Below, one piece after another: positions 29,126 through 41,159 of a stretch of DNA of 64,000 bases (positions are counted from its first letter, which is position 1; the number at the start of each line of letters is the position of its first letter). The translations under genes and the position numbers were made by a program. Source of the stretch: Buxus sempervirens (lineage: Eukaryota > Streptophyta > Magnoliopsida > Buxales > Buxaceae). The notes below the pieces were generated by a model that saw only the letters and a program-made list of their open reading frames with translations, made no database searches and had not been told where the DNA came from. The DNA lies in contig OX387194.1 in NCBI GenBank assembly GCA_947561395.2, positions 30,018,036-30,082,035 of the forward strand. The letters run 5' to 3'.

Positions 29126-29260
29126 ATCTCGGCACCAAGCAACATCGGTGGCCGATGCCCATTGCTATGGGGAATCGGCATGGATGCCTATACGTCAAGG
29201 GTAATCATCGTATGGATTCCTAACATCAAGGGTAATCGGTGTTGGATGCCTAGCCAGTAT
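29126..29260 (+). repeat. Hairpin array in T8 LTR
   Basis: Three successive units: GCCGA...TCGGC (29151-29179), ATACG...CGTAT (29190-29213) and AACA...TGTT (29222-29243). The last two share a loop TCAAGGGTAATC. Stems differ and each pairs with itself. Confidence 0.65.
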
Positions 29261-30436
29261 GCGGAATCAATGAAGCTAGATGGGGTCATGTGCACTATGT
29301 ATTAAACACCCTAAATAACAAAGTGATAAGAATAAATGTATGATTGTTTATTAATGGTTGACTTGTACACCTTGTGCCCGCTGATGCCACACGGTGAGGC
29401 GCATGTGGAGTGTATGCCTCCTAAAGGGTAAATCAGGATTTTGGAGTCACCACTGCCTGATGGGGTGCAGGCAAACACCTGGGTACCTATGTAGGTCTAC
29501 TTTGATGGTCTACGTCTTTTTGAGATTCTGGTTAAGGTCTCGGTTACGGTCTGGGGAAGGCCGAAAACACCCTGGTCCACCCCATCGGTTGACGGGTCCC
29601 TCGGGTCTCCCTGGTTCAAGTCAACTTGGTCTAACTCACCCTATTCCTAAGCCAACATGCACACTTTTTGTTGAGTCTGGTGGGGACCACCTGAGTTGTG
29701 TGGGTCCCTTTATTTGATTTTATCTTATTTTATTAAGTGATCTGGGTCTGATTGGGAGGGCCCCGTTGGAAGGCCCACGGATCCCCTGGTGGGCTAGGTT
29801 TAGCCCATGTGTCCCTTTGCTGGGCCTCAACCTAATCTTAGGAGGCCCTTTAGGGTTTGGCAAAGTTAATTGATTTTATTTAGGGTTTAAGTGAAAAATT
29901 AAATCAGGATTTATTTGGTGGGCCTGGATGATTTGTGGGCCTGTTTGGTGGGTCACACAATGGTTGCCAAGTAGCTTTGAATTATCTTGGTTAAGTTATG
30001 TCAAAATGGGCTAGGCATGGGATTGGGGCCCTTGTCCTAGGCTTGGGCTTGAAAGCCCAAGGCTTGGGGGATTAAGGTTTTGAACCCTGCCCTTATTCAG
30101 TTTAATGGGCTTAGTGGGCACAATAGGCTCAAGCCCGCGGTCACGACCAAACCAATCCCTAAACTAGCAAGCATGATCCAAGTTGGGCTTTTGTTGGGCC
30201 TCAAATGGTGTGGCCTACTTAATTAGCTTGGTTGTCTTATTTAAGTCCAAGTGAGATGTTTGGGCTTGGTGGGCCCCATTGGAAGGCCCACAATTAACCG
30301 AGTTGGATTAGATGAGTCCAAGGCCCTTATTGGGTTTCCGGGTCACCCGGAAACCCCACTGGTTCACTTGGTTCAGTTGGAAGTGGGTGAAAAAACAGCA
30401 AAGGGGCCAAAAAGTGATTTTTTGTGTTTTTCAGGG

Positions 30437-30570
30437 TGTAACCGAAATTAGATTTCGGTTACATCAAAATGCCACATGACCGAAATAAAATTTTCGTCAT
30501 GTGCATTTTATACATAACCAAAATATCATTTCGGTTATGTATACATTGTGCTTGCCCGACCTGTATTTTC
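30437..30570. repeat. Four consecutive hairpins in B2
   Basis: First hairpin: perfect 12-bp arms TGTAACCGAAAT / ATTTCGGTTACA with a 3-nt loop (30437-30463). The next three: CACATGACCGAAAT / ATTTTCGTCATGTG, CATAACCAAAAT / ATTTCGGTTATG, and TTGCCCGA / TTCGGGCAA, each nearly self-complementary. The stems are related by a core (CCGAAAT) but differ in their outer parts. Confidence 0.9.
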
Positions 30571-32490
30571 GGGCAAACACAGAAAACCAATTTTTTGGGT
30601 TTTTTGAGAGGTGCTGGGTTCCCAAGTCCTTTGGGATGATTAGGGAGTTGTGTGGGCCCAAAATGGCTAGGGTTGAGATGAAGAAGCCTTGCTTGGCCTC
30701 CTTGGTGGTCTTTGGATCAAAAGGGGAAGAGGGTCCCTCTTCTTGAGTGGGATCTCAAACCATAGAACAGGGACCTAGGGTGTCCCTATTCTTGTGCAAG
30801 GTACACCCCCTCTACTCTTTGGGGAGAGCTGGAAGGGTGGCCCAATAGGCCCGTGTGCTAGTTGTGCACACCCCATTTCGGGCCGCACGACGAGGTGCAT
30901 GCGAAGTGATGCTCGCCTCGGGACTGTTTTGGAGTCACCACTGCCTGAGGGTGCAGGCAGACACAAAAGGGCACCTATCCGGGCCTAATTTTTTGGTCTG
31001 CGGCTTTATTAGAGATCTGAGCAAGTTCTCGGTTACGTCTAGGGAAGCCTGAAGACACCCTAGCCCGCCCCGTCGATTGACAGGTCCCGTGGGTCTCCTT
31101 GGTCTTGAGTCAACTTAATTCTCACCCTTCCTAGACCAGCATGCACACTTATTTGGTCTGAGTGGGGACCATTGATGGTGTAGGTTCCCTTTTTATTTGA
31201 TTTTTATCTTTTTATCAATTAGTGAAGTGGGTCTGATATGGGCCCTGTTGGAAGGCCCAGTGGAATCCAAGTTGGGCTTAAGTCAAGCCCAAGGCCCAAT
31301 TTGGGTTATTGGGTAACCCTTATTGGATTATGGCTATTTGGTTTAAGGGTTTATTTATATTTACAAAATTAGTGGATTGATGTCTTTTAGGATCCAATGG
31401 GCTTGGATTTGGCCCAATGGCAATTTAATCATGTGGCCTTGGGTCCATTTATCAAAATGGGCCTTGGTTAGGCTAGTCGGGATGTGGGCCCCATTGGAGG
31501 GCCCATGAAGTTGGCCCACAGTCTCAAAATAGGCTTGGAAAAGTCCAAGAAGCCTGATTGGGTCAAGTCTTACAACAATGGGTCGGATTGGGTCCAACTG
31601 GGTCCAAAAAAAGTTGATCTTAAGTTACTTTATCTAGTGACCGTATTTAATTCACGGTCTGGTCGGAACCGTAATTTTAATACGGTTCAGGCCAGATCGT
31701 AGATTAACTACGGGCACGCCTGAACCGCTCTGAGTATACATTTTTGCTCAATTTCGCCGTTTTGCTCCGATTTCAATTGGTATCTTTCCGGTGAACTTCT
31801 TGGGTGCTTTGGTGACCTTTGCAGGGTTTCCAGTGCCTTCAATATTCTCCATTCTCTTTATTTTGGCTTGGAAAGCCATTTTTCCTCTTTCTTTAGCAAT
31901 GGTGTTCAATTCACCTTCTCTTCTTCTTTCATTTTGGTAAAACGAGAATGGAATGAGGGAAAAGGATGGGGTTACATGAGATTATTCAAAGAGGACAATT
32001 TCCTCTTTTGCATTTGACAAATAACGTCATTTGGGTCATGTCAACTCTTATATTTTCTTCTTTTTGATTCATTCTTTGCCTTCCCCGTGAAAGAGCACTC
32101 ATTTACGTGAAAAGATTCCCAGCACAATCAAGCAAACAGGTTAGTGAAGATATAAGAAAACAAGAGAAATTCAAAGTTGTATAAATAAGGAAATTCACAT
32201 ATTTATATTGAAAAAAGAAATGTTACCACACTATTAATTCTTTGATTTGAGGATGTTAGGCTTCTCCGAGAATTTCGGCAGTGCTCCCGCACCTTCGTTG
32301 GATTTCATGGATTGGTTTGAACAGGGGTTCGTTGGGTTTCTTATGCTAAAAGGGTGAAAAAGCAAGATTTAGGAACAATAAGGGTATTTTGGTCATTAGG
32401 ATGGATGCTAGCAGAGTGGAGGCAGAGCTCGGACGTGGAGAAGACAAAGAAGGAGAGGGGGGCCAGCAAGTAGGACCAACTTGCCCAAAT

Positions 32491-32524
32491 GGGGGGGGGG
32501 GGGGGGCTGGCCCCCTATTTATAG
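32491..32524 (-). promoter_or_regulatory. TATA box and downstream C-run of the B1 LTR promoter
   Basis: On the minus strand CTATAAATAGGGGGCC is followed within about 10-30 nt by a run of 16 C. Transcription initiation about 30 nt downstream of the TATA box would fall at or near this run. The related B2 LTR has a TATA-like box at 52021-52029 and a 22-base run at 51859-51880, further downstream. Confidence 0.5.
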
Positions 32525-32537
32525 CCAAAATTTTCGT

Positions 32538-32586
32538 GCCCGTATTTGAAGTACGGGCATGCCTTGCCCGTACTTCAAGTACGGGC
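32538..32586. repeat. Two perfect GCCCGTA palindromes just upstream of the B1 TATA box
   Basis: The first has arms GCCCGTA / TACGGGC (32538-32558). The second has arms GCCCGTACTT / AAGTACGGGC around a single central base (32566-32586). A third and further related ones follow on the other side of the Sirevirus (41839-41859 and on to about 41998). Confidence 0.93.
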
Positions 32587-32590
32587 GTGT

Positions 32591-33724
32591 TGAAAGAGTA
32601 GGAGACTACTCTACAGGTCCTCGATCTACAACAATTATGATCTTAACAATACGGAAACATACATACTGAATTTATACGAGGAAACCTGAATCCAGATCCA
32701 GGAAAAACCTCGAGTCTATATGAGGCGACTAACCCTTAGAATCTCCACTATTAAATGAAAAGCAATTACAAAGGAAAACACACTTAACCTTTACAATTGA
32801 ACTCACTTAACAGCAATCCACAGCACGAATCCACGAATTGTAACACAACTTGAATCCACAAGCTGCAATTCACGATCAATCCAGATCCACAGCTCGAATC
32901 CACGAACTGTAACACAACTTGAATCCACAAGCTGCAATTCACGATCAATCCAGATCGTAACAATCACCTCAGAGCCCACTGAGATGATCCAATGCAATAG
33001 GAATCCACCTATGCATCCATCAAACTTGATCATCAATCCAGGAGATCATACGATCAAGTGAAGTTCCGAAATGAAGAAGAATCCTCAAACTTCAATTCCA
33101 GGAGATCTCTCCCTCACTCGATCACCGACTCTCTAAAGATGAATTGATTGAATCTCGAACACCTCAAGATCCAAATCGAATCGATCAAAAGAAAAAGTCA
33201 TTCCAAAAAAATACAGCTCGTCTATTTAAAGAAGAAAAACTCAAATCGCATCGAGCGCTGGTGGCGTCGCCTTGCAATCGGGGTAGACGGCTGGAAGCGA
33301 ACTCAAGTCCCGCTCAAATCCAAATTGACCCAGTTAAGGGCGCGCTGCGAGCGGGAGGGAACGCGGCATGTGCACAATTGATTTTTAGATTCTTCAATCT
33401 TGCTCTGCGCTACCAGTGGCGTTTCGGCATCGCCTTACGATGCAGGTGCGCGTTCTTTACTTTCAAAGCGCTATTTCATTTATGCGCTGCCAGCGAAGTG
33501 CTAGCGGCGTTGTTCCTCGCAAGTGCCTTTATGAAATGTTCTTTATTTAGAAAACCTTACATTTCCTTGAGCTACCAGCGAAGTGTTAGCGGTGTGGCAG
33601 CATGACCTTCCTCTTTACTAAATTCACAGAACTTACATTTTGATTCTGCACATCTTGAAGATTATTAGAAGATATAATTTGTCAAACATTTGCCATATAA
33701 GGAGTGTGAGTTTTCACACTTACA
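32591..33724 (-). repeat. Sirevirus 3' LTR (left copy), 1134 bp
   Basis: TG...CA ends; about 33240-33600 is GC-rich with GCCAGCGAAGTGCTAGCGGCG-type semi-palindromic text. A tandem duplication of about 70 bp (CACAGC...GAATCCACAAGCTGCAATTC) is seen at 32815-32955. Confidence 0.88.
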
Positions 33725-34096
33725 ATCTCCCTCTTGGCAAATGCCTGACAACAAACTTAAAACAGTGCTTAATATCAAATTCAGATATTGATTTCCATTT
33801 AAACATTCAAAACACAATGATAAGGGAGAACTCAGAATTTCATTCATTTCAAAAAAAATATACATTGTTCAGAAGATATATATACATTTAACCAAAAAAT
33901 CTCCCCCTTAAACCAACTTCCAGAAAACACAAAAAACAACAAAACAAACAAAACTTGTGATCATCAACCAGCAGCATCAAGACTCCCCCTTTCTGGGAGG
34001 TGGTTTTGGGTCCCAAGTTCTTGAATAATGCCTGTACGCATCTTGGGACCGGGAGTGCAGCCAACTCAACTTGTGATCCATCTCCAACTGGGTTCT

Positions 34097-35362
34097 TCAA
34101 ATGCTACCCAAAAAATGATCAGCTTCATTTTGCATGTGTTGCTGCGCAGCAACATCCCTTTGCACCTCTCCACATGCAAAATCAACATCCTTTGCAAGCT
34201 TATCCAGCTTCTCTTGGGTCTCGGATTTGAACATGCTCATCATGAGCATGTGAGCCCTAACTTCAGAATTGAAAGCCTCTTGGGAGGCTTGCATGGAATT
34301 CAACTTGTCCATGATTGCCATAGCATCAGTACTGGACAAGGAGGATTGAGAAGAAGAAAGCTCCGAAGAAGCCAACCGAAAGGGATTCGCTCTTTTGCTT
34401 CTGGTAAGGGTGGAGGCATCAATGGGAGGTTTGGGGTGAAGGATCAATTCAACAGGATCAGGTAGGATCCCTTGGTGAATGCACAAGTAAGAGATGAAAA
34501 TCCCAAAGGGAAGAGCAGAAGTCTTGGATTTCAAATTCCTAGACTGGATGATCTGATTGAAGATAATGGAAGGGAGACAGACGCTCACCCTGTTCCATAG
34601 AGCATGAAGGAGTCTTGCTCGAGAATGAGAAATCTCAGAATGATGATCTGAGGGAACAAGAGAAGCACAAATGAACAGATTCAAGATCCTGAGAAGATCT
34701 TGGAGAGAGCCATGAGGAAGATAGTTTGGCTTATTTTTGATGGAGGTGGGAGCACCCTGAACAATAAGAGAAGAAATTATTGACTCCATGGGAGGATCAG
34801 AGTGAGAGGCTAGAAAGTCAAAGGAAGGAGATTCAACAATGGGCAGTTCCAGAAGAGAGGAGATAAGTTCTTTCGAGAAGTCGAAAGAGATGCCCCGGAC
34901 ATAGGCTTTGACGAAGCCTTGATTTGCAAGATGAAGATGGTGGAGGTTAGAATAGAACTCTCGAACCAGGTCTGGATAAGCAAAACCATTTATCAGAGCA
35001 AATTTCTTCCATCCATTGTCCGAAAACAAGGAGAAGAGCGGAGTGTCAGATAAGGAGTCAAGCTTAATGGCCCTTTCCAAGAGGAGTGGCCTGTGCTTGA
35101 AGAAATCATTATAATCAGACAAACCATTTCCAATGAATGGTTCAGATGAAGGGGATGGGGATGGGGATGGGGGTCTCACCGGTGGAGAAGAGATAACCGG
35201 AGAGGTTCTCACTGGTGGAGAAGATGTAGCAGGAGTGGTTCTCACCGGAGGAGAAGAGGTGGAAGGAGAATCAGTCCTAGACTTTTTCTTGGGAGGCATG
35301 ATGAAGATACATGAGTAAAAAAAATAAGAGAGAGAACAAACAAACAGAAACAAGTAACGCAC
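34097..35362 (-). CDS. Sirevirus envelope-like third ORF (plant transposon protein domain)
   Basis: A 421-residue open frame downstream of pol. Residues 1-21 are hydrophobic, but Met22 (35297-35299), followed by PPKKKSRTDS, is the likelier start because similar plant proteins begin this way. Then come a Ser/Pro-rich repeat (SSPPVRT units, about 33-70), a central domain (about 90-320) with FYSNLHHLHL, YVRGISFDFS and a long helical part, matching the 'putative plant transposon protein' domain, and a C-terminal coiled coil (about 345-415). This ORF is known in many Sireviruses and has been called envelope-like from position and predicted helices; a true envelope role is unproven. In this copy the frame is open from end to end. 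Confidence 0.75.
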   Translation of the reverse strand: MRYLFLFVCSLSYFFYSCIFIMPPKKKSRTDSPSTSSPPVRTTPATSSPPVRTSPVISSPPVRPPSPSPSPSSEPFIGNGLSDYNDFFKHRPLLLERAIKLDSLSDTPLFSLFSDNGWKKFALINGFAYPDLVREFYSNLHHLHLANQGFVKAYVRGISFDFSKELISSLLELPIVESPSFDFLASHSDPPMESIISSLIVQGAPTSIKNKPNYLPHGSLQDLLRILNLFICASLVPSDHHSEISHSRARLLHALWNRVSVCLPSIIFNQIIQSRNLKSKTSALPFGIFISYLCIHQGILPDPVELILHPKPPIDASTLTRSKRANPFRLASSELSSSQSSLSSTDAMAIMDKLNSMQASQEAFNSEVRAHMLMMSMFKSETQEKLDKLAKDVDFACGEVQRDVAAQQHMQNEADHFLGSI

Positions 35363-36560
35363 AACAAAGCCCTAAGGTCAGAACAATCTATCAAACCTTA
35401 ACTTAAAAGAACAAGAGAAGAACATTGCAACTGGAATAAGAAAATGAAGAAGCAAGACGAAGACAGTAAAAATTTTTTTTACCTGAACAGTGTACAAGGT
35501 GAAGGAAGGGAAGAACGAAGGCAACGAATCACCACGACGCGAGGAGCGAGGTGAATCGCAGACAAAGCCAAAAAAACAGAGGTAAAAAGTGAAACAGATT
35601 TCCCCTTTTTATAGGCAAAAAGATCTCGCTGCCAGCGTGCATCCAGCGACGCTTAATAGGGCAGGTGCCAAAGCACGAAAGAAGGGAGAGTGCTACCAGA
35701 ACGCTTCTAGCGACGTAGAAGGTGCACATGCACAATCAAGAAAAAATACAATCACAAGGCAAAAATTTATAAAAAGAGTTTGAACTATTCTTCATGAAAA
35801 ATTCATACATCTAAACACAAAGCTAAGATTTTAACTGAACTAAAAATCATCCAGATAATCAACTTTTATTCAATCCAAGACGTAATCATCACAAAACTGA
35901 TCTTGAAGAACCTATCAAGGTTAATTCAGATGTGATACATTTCATATCTATGGATAAAATTTCCTTCATGGTTTCTCATACTATAAATTTTCTTCAAGAT
36001 ATTGAGCACACATGCATATCAATGAACCAATGATTTTGTAGTGTGTGAAATACGTTTTTGACTTTTACACTTTATACATATGGAAGGCTATTTTAGTGTA
36101 ATCATACTTGGAAAGTATAGACATACCCTAAACTTCATTTTGGTGGCTTTCCACATCAAAGATAGGTAGCCTTTTCTGATCTCTTTTTCTTTTCTTTTTG
36201 TAGAAGGCATTGACCCTTAAAAAACTTGAGTTTACAGTTCATTCCAAGAATATACCTTCTTTCTCTTTTTCTTTTTGAGAATTACAGTGGCTTTCACTCT
36301 AATCTCTATGGCAGCCATTTCCAAAACTTTTCTTTTCATAAAGGTGATAGCCTATAGATCCCAAGCTTCAACACACAATAAACTTCAATACACAAAGGTG
36401 TTTAAGACAAAATTGATAGTTGATTACAAGACATTTCTATCAATATGCATAGACTCAAGCTTCCTGAATTAAGATTTTAGTATCAAGAACACATAAGTTC
36501 ATTTTGAACAGACATGTAAATCATTTTACATCTAAATTAACTCAAAACAGAACCTGATTT
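35363..36560 (-). other. Sirevirus spacer between pol and the envelope-like ORF
   Basis: AT-rich, with polypyrimidine runs on the plus strand (36170-36275, i.e. purine-rich in element sense). Sireviruses are known for repeated purine tracts near here. No coding sequence recognised. Confidence 0.55.
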
Positions 36561-37991
36561 TCAGTTTTGAGAGCATACTCCTAGGGATTTCCTAAGAGTT
36601 TCAAATCTGTTCTGATCTAAAGGTTTAGTGAAAATATCAGCCAACTGTTTTTCAGTAGATATATATTCAATCATAACAGTTTTGTCTTCAATTAACTCTC
36701 TTATAAAGTGATGCCTGATGTCTATATGTTTAGTCCTTGAGTGTTGAACAGGATTTTTGGAAATATTTATGGCACTTTGATTGTCACAGAAGAGAATCAT
36801 TTGATCCTGATCTAAACCATAATCAGATAGCATTTGTTTCATCCAAATTAGTTGAGTACAACTGCTACCTGCAGCAATGTACTCTGCTTCAGCTGTACTC
36901 AGTGAAACTGAGTTTTGCTTTTTGCTTAACCAAGCAATGAGGTTATTACCCATATAAAAGCAACCACCAGAGGTGCTTTTTCTATCATCCATACACCCAG
37001 CCCAATCAGCATCGGTGTATCCAATAAGATATGGGTTTGTTTCTTTGGAGAACCAAATTCCCAGATCAACAGTTCCATTTACATACTTTATAATCCTTTT
37101 CACAGCATTTAGATGAGATTCTTTAGGATTAGCCTGATATCTTGCACAAACTCCAACACTAAAACTTATATCAGATCTACTTGCTGTTAAGTACAGAAGA
37201 CTTCCAATCATCCCTCTGTACAAGGTAGGATCTATATCCTTCCCAGATTCATCTTTTCCAAGCTTTAAGCTAGTACTCATAGGAATCCTAGCATGTTTTG
37301 CATGAATTAAACTGAATCTCTTGACTAGATTTCTTGCATATTTTGCTTGAGAGAAAAAAATCCCTTGTTGAGATTGATAAATCTGAAGTCCTAAGAAAAA
37401 ATTCAATTCACCTATCATACTCAACTCAAATTCACTCTTCATTAAGTCTCCAAAGGAATGAGCATGAGTTTCAAAAATAGATCCAAACACTATATCATCA
37501 ACATAGATTTGAGCAATCAAAATATGCTTGGACTTTCTTTGAATAAAGAGAGTTTTATCCACATTTCCTCTCATAAATCTAGATTCAAGTAAGAAAGAGG
37601 TGAGTCTCTCATACCAAGCTCTAGGAGCTTGTTTGAGTCCATACAAGGCCTTGTTAAGCTTATAAACATGTTTAGGATAATTTGAGTCCTCAAATCCTTT
37701 AGGTTGCTCTACATAAACCTCTTCATTCAAATATCCATTCAAGAATGCACTCTTAACATCCATTTGAAACAGTTTAAACTTCAAATAGCATGCAATAGAC
37801 AAAAGCAATCTGTTTGACTCTAACCTAGCTACAGGAGCAAAGGTTTCATCAAAATCTATTCCTTCTACTTGGGTGTATCCCTGAGCAACAAGCCTAGCTT
37901 TATTTCTGGTTACAACCCCATTCTCATCAGATTTGTTCTTAAAAATCCATTTGGTTCCTATCACATTCAGATTAGAGGGTCTTTCAACCAA
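36561..37991 (-). pseudogene. Sirevirus pol part: reverse transcriptase and RNase H
   Basis: A 476-residue frame. Residues 10-250 are the copia-type reverse transcriptase ([29 protein letters not shown], catalytic YVDD in [10 protein letters not shown] near residue 165). Residues about 320-470 are the RNase H domain ([36 protein letters not shown]). This is the replication enzyme of the element, acting in cytoplasmic virus-like particles. It belongs to a broken polyprotein and is a fossil. Confidence 0.9.
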
Positions 37992-38015
37992 TTCCCATAC
38001 ATTATTTCTAGTAAA

Positions 38016-40328
38016 TTAGTTTAGTTCTTCATGCATAGCATTTAACCAAGAGTCATCCAACAAGGCATCTTTATAAGATTTTGGCTCAAATTGAGATAAA
38101 TAAGAAGAAAATCTTACCTCATTATGTAATTGATGTCTTGTTCTTACTCCATCTGAAATATTTCCAACAATTTGCTCAGTTGAGTGGTCTTTGAGAATTT
38201 TTGTCAGAGGAACAACTTCATTTCTTGAGGAAGCATCTCTGATTTCATCCTCTTCATCTACAACCTGCAAAAATTCACAGTCAATTCCTTCATCATCTAT
38301 TAACACATTAATAGACTCCATTACAACAGATTTTTGCAAGTTAAAAACTCTGTATGCTCTACTTGAAGAGGAATATCCTAGAAAAATTCCTTCATCACTT
38401 CTAGAATCAAATTTTCCTAGATTTTCTCTGTCCCTTAGGATATAACATTTACTTCCAAAAACTCTAAAATATTTCAAGTTTGGCTGTTTTCCTTTCCAAA
38501 TTTCATAAGGAGTTTGTTTCCACCCAGATCTGACATATACTCTGTTACTTATATAACAGGCAGTATTTATTGCTTCAGCCCAGAATTTTGTTGACGCTTT
38601 CTTGGCTATCATCATGGTTCTAGCCATTTCTTGCAAAACTCTATTCTTCCTTTCCACAACTCCATTTTGTTGTGGGGTCTTAGGAGCAGAAAATTCATGT
38701 TTAATTCCTTGTTCTTCACAAAACTTGGAAAACATCTGATTTTCAAATTCTGTCCCATGATCAGATCTTATTCTAACAATCCTCCCTATTTGCAAGTTCT
38801 TTTCAACTTGAATTTGACAGCACAATTGTTTAAAGCAATCAAAACATTCAGATTTTTCTCTTAGAAAATTTACCCAGGTGTATCTACTGTAGTCATCTAC
38901 AGCAACAAAGATATACCTCTTTCCTCCAAGACTTTCAGTCTTTGTAGGTCCCATCAAGTCCATATGAATCAGTTCTAATGGTTTAAAGGTTCCTACAATG
39001 TTGGTTTTCTTGTGTGTGGCTTTGATTTGCTTTCCTTGATTGCAAGGACCACACATTCCTTTCTTTTTATTGTTCCCAAACTTGGGAATTCCTATAACCA
39101 ATTCAGACTTAAAGATTTTTGACAAATCTCTATAGTTAATGTGACCAAGTCTTCTATGCCACAAATCAATTTCATTGCATATAGAGGATTTTAAAGAGCT
39201 TTCATTGTTTCCAATGATTCCATAACAATTGTTACTAGTTCTTACACCTATAAGAATTGTTCTACCAGAATTATCCAAAATTTTACATTCTTTTCTGGTA
39301 AAGTTGACAAACAATCTTGAATCACATAACTGGCTAATACTAATTAAGTTTGCCTTCAAACCAGATACAAATAACACATTCTTTAGACAAACTCCATTAG
39401 GACCAGTTACTGTTCCTTTACCTTTGACTTGAGAAGTGCTTCCATCACCAAATGTTACACTTCCACCAAAATATTCTTCAAAGGTACTAAACATAGACTT
39501 ATGTCCACACATATGTCTTGAACAACCATTATCCAAGTACCACATGTTGACATCATGAACTTTCAAAGCTATATGAACCACATTTGCAACTAAGAAGTCT
39601 TTTCTAACCCAAATCTGTTTTTCATGTGTTTTCTGAGAAGTACCTTCATCAACAACTTGAGATTTTGAAGGAAGTTTCTTTGACAGATTTGTAACTTCCT
39701 TATTTAATGATTCAGTCAATTTTAACAAGGAATCAAATCTGTTATGTAAATCCAAAGACTGAATTTGGTTTACTTTCCTCTTACTGTCAAAATATCCCTT
39801 GGGAAAACCATGCAAAACATGATAATTTGGTCTTATATGACCTTTTTTATTACAATGATGGCACACAGGTATGAACCTATATTCAGAAGAATCAAAATTT
39901 CCAGATTTGACAGTATTTCTAAACTGTACAGATTTAGATTTTTCAGATTTTGAAGATTTACCTGTTGAGCTTACTTCTCCAGCAGAAATTTTCTGTGAAA
40001 ATTCCTTATTTTGATTACTTACAATCATTCTCTTTTCAGCAGAATTTGAGCTTTCAGTAACTTCCTTTGAAGTTGATTCCTCATCAATTTGATGATTTCT
40101 TGTAGAAAAATTTGAAGCATTAGATTTAATTGAATTTGACAATTTCTCAAGTTCAATAACTTTACCTTGAAGTGCAGAAATCTGAACTTCCTTTTCTTTT
40201 AATTTTTTAGTTTTTTCAGTCAAAGAAGTTAACAGAAAATTTTCTTTGACATGTCTTTCAAGTAACTTCTTGTTTATTGAATCTATTTCTGCAAAAGCTT
40301 TATTTTTCTTTGTTTCTGACTCCTTCAA
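38016..40328 (-). pseudogene. Sirevirus gag C-part, protease and integrase
   Basis: A 770-residue frame. Residues 1-65 are a charged coiled coil; a CHHCNKKGH zinc-knuckle-like motif lies near residue 155. The aspartic protease region (WYLDNGCSRHM near 265) comes next, followed by the pre-integrase zinc domain (LWHRRLGHINY near 390) and the integrase core with the D,D,E triad in HMDLMGP, RSDHGTEF and GVVERKN (about 450-570). The last about 100 residues lead into reverse transcriptase. Part of a broken polyprotein. Confidence 0.9.
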
Positions 40329-40573
40329 TTTTTTACTCAGTTTCTTGACTTTCTTCTGAGCTCTATTGAATTCCTTATATAGCTGATTGTAGGCTTCTTG
40401 TAATTCTTCTTCATCATTTGATAAACTTTCTTTATTATCTCCTACAATGTCAGAGATTGAACTACCAGAAGAAGATGGGTAAAAGGAATTGAAAGCAGTA
40501 AAATTAGCAGAAATATCCTCATATGATTGTGAAGAATTATCAGTATTACTGTCATCCCAAGTAACCTGATAAT

Positions 40574-41107
40574 TTATCTTTTCTTTTTATCCTTTGAGGG
40601 ACATTCAGAAGCAACATGTCCAAATCCTCTACATTTATAGCATTGAACTTCATCGTTCTGAGAAAATTTCTTCTCCTTTCTTAGATCAGAAATTTTCTTA
40701 TCAGATCTTCTATTAGATCTGTCCATGGATAATAAAGGATTAGATTGTCTCTTTTTAAACATTCTCTTGAACTTTTTAGCTAATAGAACTAATTCATCCA
40801 GATCTACTTCAGAATTATCTGATTCTTCATTATTTACAGATTTTAGAGCTATTCCTTTACTCCTTTTAGGAATATTCAGATCTAGCTCATAAGTCTGTAA
40901 AGATCCTACAAGATCTTCAATTCTCATGGTATCCACATCTTTTGCCTCTTGAATGGCAGTAACTTTTGGTCTGAATTTTTCAGGCAAAGATCTCAAGATC
41001 TTTCTAACAACCTTGGATGTAGAGATCTTTTCTCCAAGGTTAAAGCTCGAATTAACAATATCCAAAAGTCTAGCATAAAATTCATCAAAGGACTCATCAT
41101 CTTTCAT
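40574..41107 (-). pseudogene. Sirevirus gag part with zinc knuckle
   Basis: A 177-residue frame with the copia gag core (FDEFYARLLDIVNSSFNLGE, ILRSLPEKFRPKVTAI) and a C-terminal zinc knuckle CYKCRGFGHVASEC (CX2CX4HX4C), which binds element RNA. It is part of a broken gag-pol. Confidence 0.85.
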
Positions 41108-41159
41108 GTATAGAGTTTCGAAAGATGTTGTAAGTCTTTGAAGTCTTTGAAGTCTAGCA

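Noticed and set aside
33144-33605. 153-codon open frame on the plus strand
   Set aside because: It lies in the GC-rich part of the Sirevirus LTR, opposite to element sense, with no protein family resemblance.
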